The position numbers and the translations under genes were made by a program. 64,000 bases of DNA, from positions 1-64,000 of the forward strand of contig NZ_JAASQT010000006.1 in NCBI RefSeq assembly GCF_011761985.1. Direction: 5' to 3'. Position 1 is the first letter of the stretch. Each line of letters begins with the position of its first letter. This document shows, piece by piece, positions 62,673 to 64,000 of this stretch. The notes beneath the pieces were generated by a model, which saw only the letters and a list, made by a program, of their open reading frames with translations, searched no databases and was not told where the DNA came from. The stretch comes from Brevundimonas terrae. Lineage in GTDB: Bacteria; Pseudomonadota; Alphaproteobacteria; Caulobacterales; Caulobacteraceae.

Positions 62673-64000
62673 TCAGGCCGAGGGCTTGTTCTCTTGCGGG
62701 TCCGAGACAGGAACACCGGTAGCTGCGGCGATATCGGCGGCAACCTGTTCTTCCGGCGTCACATCCTTGGAGGGCGTGGCACTTTCTTCGGGCGTGATCG
62801 GCACCGATGAAGACGGACCCGAGATCGGCTCGCCTACATCCTCGCGGTTCGGCGGAGTGCCGTCCTTGAGAAGCTGGTTGATCTCTTCACCCGACAGGGT
62901 TTCGTATTCCAGCAGGGCTTGCGACAGGGCCTCGTGGTCCGCCGCCTTCTCCGTCAGAATACGGCGTGCCTCGTCCCAACCGCCGGTGACCAGACGACGC
63001 ACTTCCTCGTCGATGATCTGGGCGGTTTTTTCCGAGATGTTCTGGGTGCGTGATACCGAGTGGCCGAGGAAGACTTCTTCCTGGTTCTCGCCATAGGCCA
63101 CCGTGCCCAGCTTGTCCGAATAGCCCCAGCGCGTGACCATGGCACGGGCCAACTTGGTCGCCTGCTCGATGTCCGACGACGCGCCCGAGGTGATGCTTTC
63201 CTTACCGAAGATCAGCTCTTCGGCCACACGGCCACCGGCCAGAATGGCGATACGGTCCACCATCTGCTGGTACTTCATCGAATAGCGATCGCCTTCGGGA
63301 AGCTGCATCACCATGCCCAGCGCACGACCGCGCGGGACAATGGTCGCCTTGTGGACAGGGTCCGTCATCTTGACGTTCAGGGCTACGATGGCGTGACCGG
63401 CCTCGTGATAGGCGGTCAGACGCTTTTCTTCCTCGTTCATGGCCATGGACTTGCGTTCCGAGCCCATCATCACCTTGTCCTTGGCGTCCTCGAAGTCGCG
63501 CTGCGTGACCATCTTGCGGTCCTTGCGGGCCGCGGTCAGGGCCGCTTCGTTAACGAGGTTGGCAAGGTCGGCACCCGAGAAGCCCGGCGTGCCGCGTGCG
63601 ATGGTCTTCACATTCACATCGGCCGACAGCGGCACATCCTTCATGTGGACGCGCAGGATATGTTCACGGCCGATCACGTCGGGGTTCGGCACCGTGACCT
63701 GACGGTCGAAACGACCGGGGCGCAGCAGAGCCGGGTCCAGAACGTCCGGACGGTTGGTCGCGGCGATCAGGATGATGTTTTCAGAAGCTTCAAAGCCGTC
63801 CATCTCGACCAGAAGCTGGTTCAGCGTCTGCTCGCGCTCGTCATTGCCACCGCCGAGGCCTGCGCCACGGTGACGGCCCACGGCGTCGATTTCGTCGATG
63901 AAGATGATGCACGGGGCATTCTTCTTGGCCTGTTCGAACATGTCGCGGACGCGCGACGCACCCACACCGACGAACATTTCCACAAAGTCCGAACCCGAGA
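62673..64000 (-). CDS. ftsH: FtsH ATP-dependent zinc metalloprotease (partial, 5' end outside window)
   Basis: The C-terminal part of the membrane-anchored AAA+ protease that degrades misfolded and regulatory proteins. The visible fragment begins [21 protein letters not shown] and carries Walker B ([12 protein letters not shown]), the second region of homology ([21 protein letters not shown]) and the protease zinc motif HEAGH ([13 protein letters not shown]). A long Pro/Ser/Thr-rich tail ends DPQENKPSA. The reading frame runs off the window at 64000; the membrane helices and Walker A are beyond it. Confidence 0.96.
   Translation of the reverse strand, partial: SGSDFVEMFVGVGASRVRDMFEQAKKNAPCIIFIDEIDAVGRHRGAGLGGGNDEREQTLNQLLVEMDGFEASENIILIAATNRPDVLDPALLRPGRFDRQVTVPNPDVIGREHILRVHMKDVPLSADVNVKTIARGTPGFSGADLANLVNEAALTAARKDRKMVTQRDFEDAKDKVMMGSERKSMAMNEEEKRLTAYHEAGHAIVALNVKMTDPVHKATIVPRGRALGMVMQLPEGDRYSMKYQQMVDRIAILAGGRVAEELIFGKESITSGASSDIEQATKLARAMVTRWGYSDKLGTVAYGENQEEVFLGHSVSRTQNISEKTAQIIDEEVRRLVTGGWDEARRILTEKAADHEALSQALLEYETLSGEEINQLLKDGTPPNREDVGEPISGPSSSVPITPEESATPSKDVTPEEQVAADIAAATGVPVSDPQENKPSA

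Overview
The window looks like a chromosomal segment of a Caulobacterales alphaproteobacterium (Caulobacter, Brevundimonas or Asticcacaulis type). The strongest marker is the chemotaxis operon at 23181-33249. From mcpA to cheE its gene order (mcpA-cheX-cheY-cheA-cheW-cheR-cheB-cheY-cheD-cheU-cheY-cheE) is the one I know from the Caulobacter crescentus major chemotaxis cluster. High GC content, two large TonB-dependent receptors, DUF1491 and many secreted peptidases fit the same group. I saw no insertion sequences, prophage, CRISPR array, tRNA or rRNA.

Layout. 328-7926: a TonB-dependent receptor, a COG3573-type FAD dehydrogenase, a bile-acid:sodium-symporter-family permease, a COQ4-like protein and a TetR regulator. 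Two near-identical 21-bp sites (3630-3650 and 7273-7293) tie these genes into one probable regulon. 8177-14183: a complete Mrp cation/proton antiporter operon (mrpA/B fusion, C, D, E, F, G) behind a leader that folds into a clean three-way junction (8014-8078). 14315-18800: an ABC ATPase and an ABC-2 permease fused to an M1-type zinc peptidase domain. 18801-23160: a prepilin peptidase, small conserved proteins, a secreted metallopeptidase with a C-terminal region of probable TPR repeats, and a candidate minus-strand sRNA with an FNR/FixK-like box. 23181-33249: the chemotaxis operon, preceded by an unlisted 55-aa ORF coupled to mcpA.

33524-38899: a FixL/FixJ-like two-component pair, succinate-semialdehyde dehydrogenase and an MHS-family transporter. 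39017-46737: an acetate-switch-like module (SSS-domain hybrid kinase CrbS-like, LuxR-type CrbR-like regulator, a DcaP-like porin and acetyl-CoA synthetase), with structured repeats between the convergent kinase and regulator genes. 46825-47373: an RluE-type pseudouridine synthase. 47475-53098: a valine catabolic operon (mmsA, acyl-CoA dehydrogenase, 3-hydroxyisobutyryl-CoA hydrolase, mmsB) with a divergent LysR gene. 53339-62601: a peptide or gamma-glutamyl scavenging neighbourhood (zinc metalloprotease, gamma-glutamyltransferase, TonB receptor, AbgB-like amidohydrolase). 62673-64000: the 3' part of ftsH.

The observations most worth following are the Mrp leader RNA, the shared TetR-type operator and its gene set, the covarying hairpin repeat at 42412-42590, the candidate sRNA at 18888-18975 and the 55-aa ORF before mcpA. 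All assignments come from reading the sequence; no database search was run.
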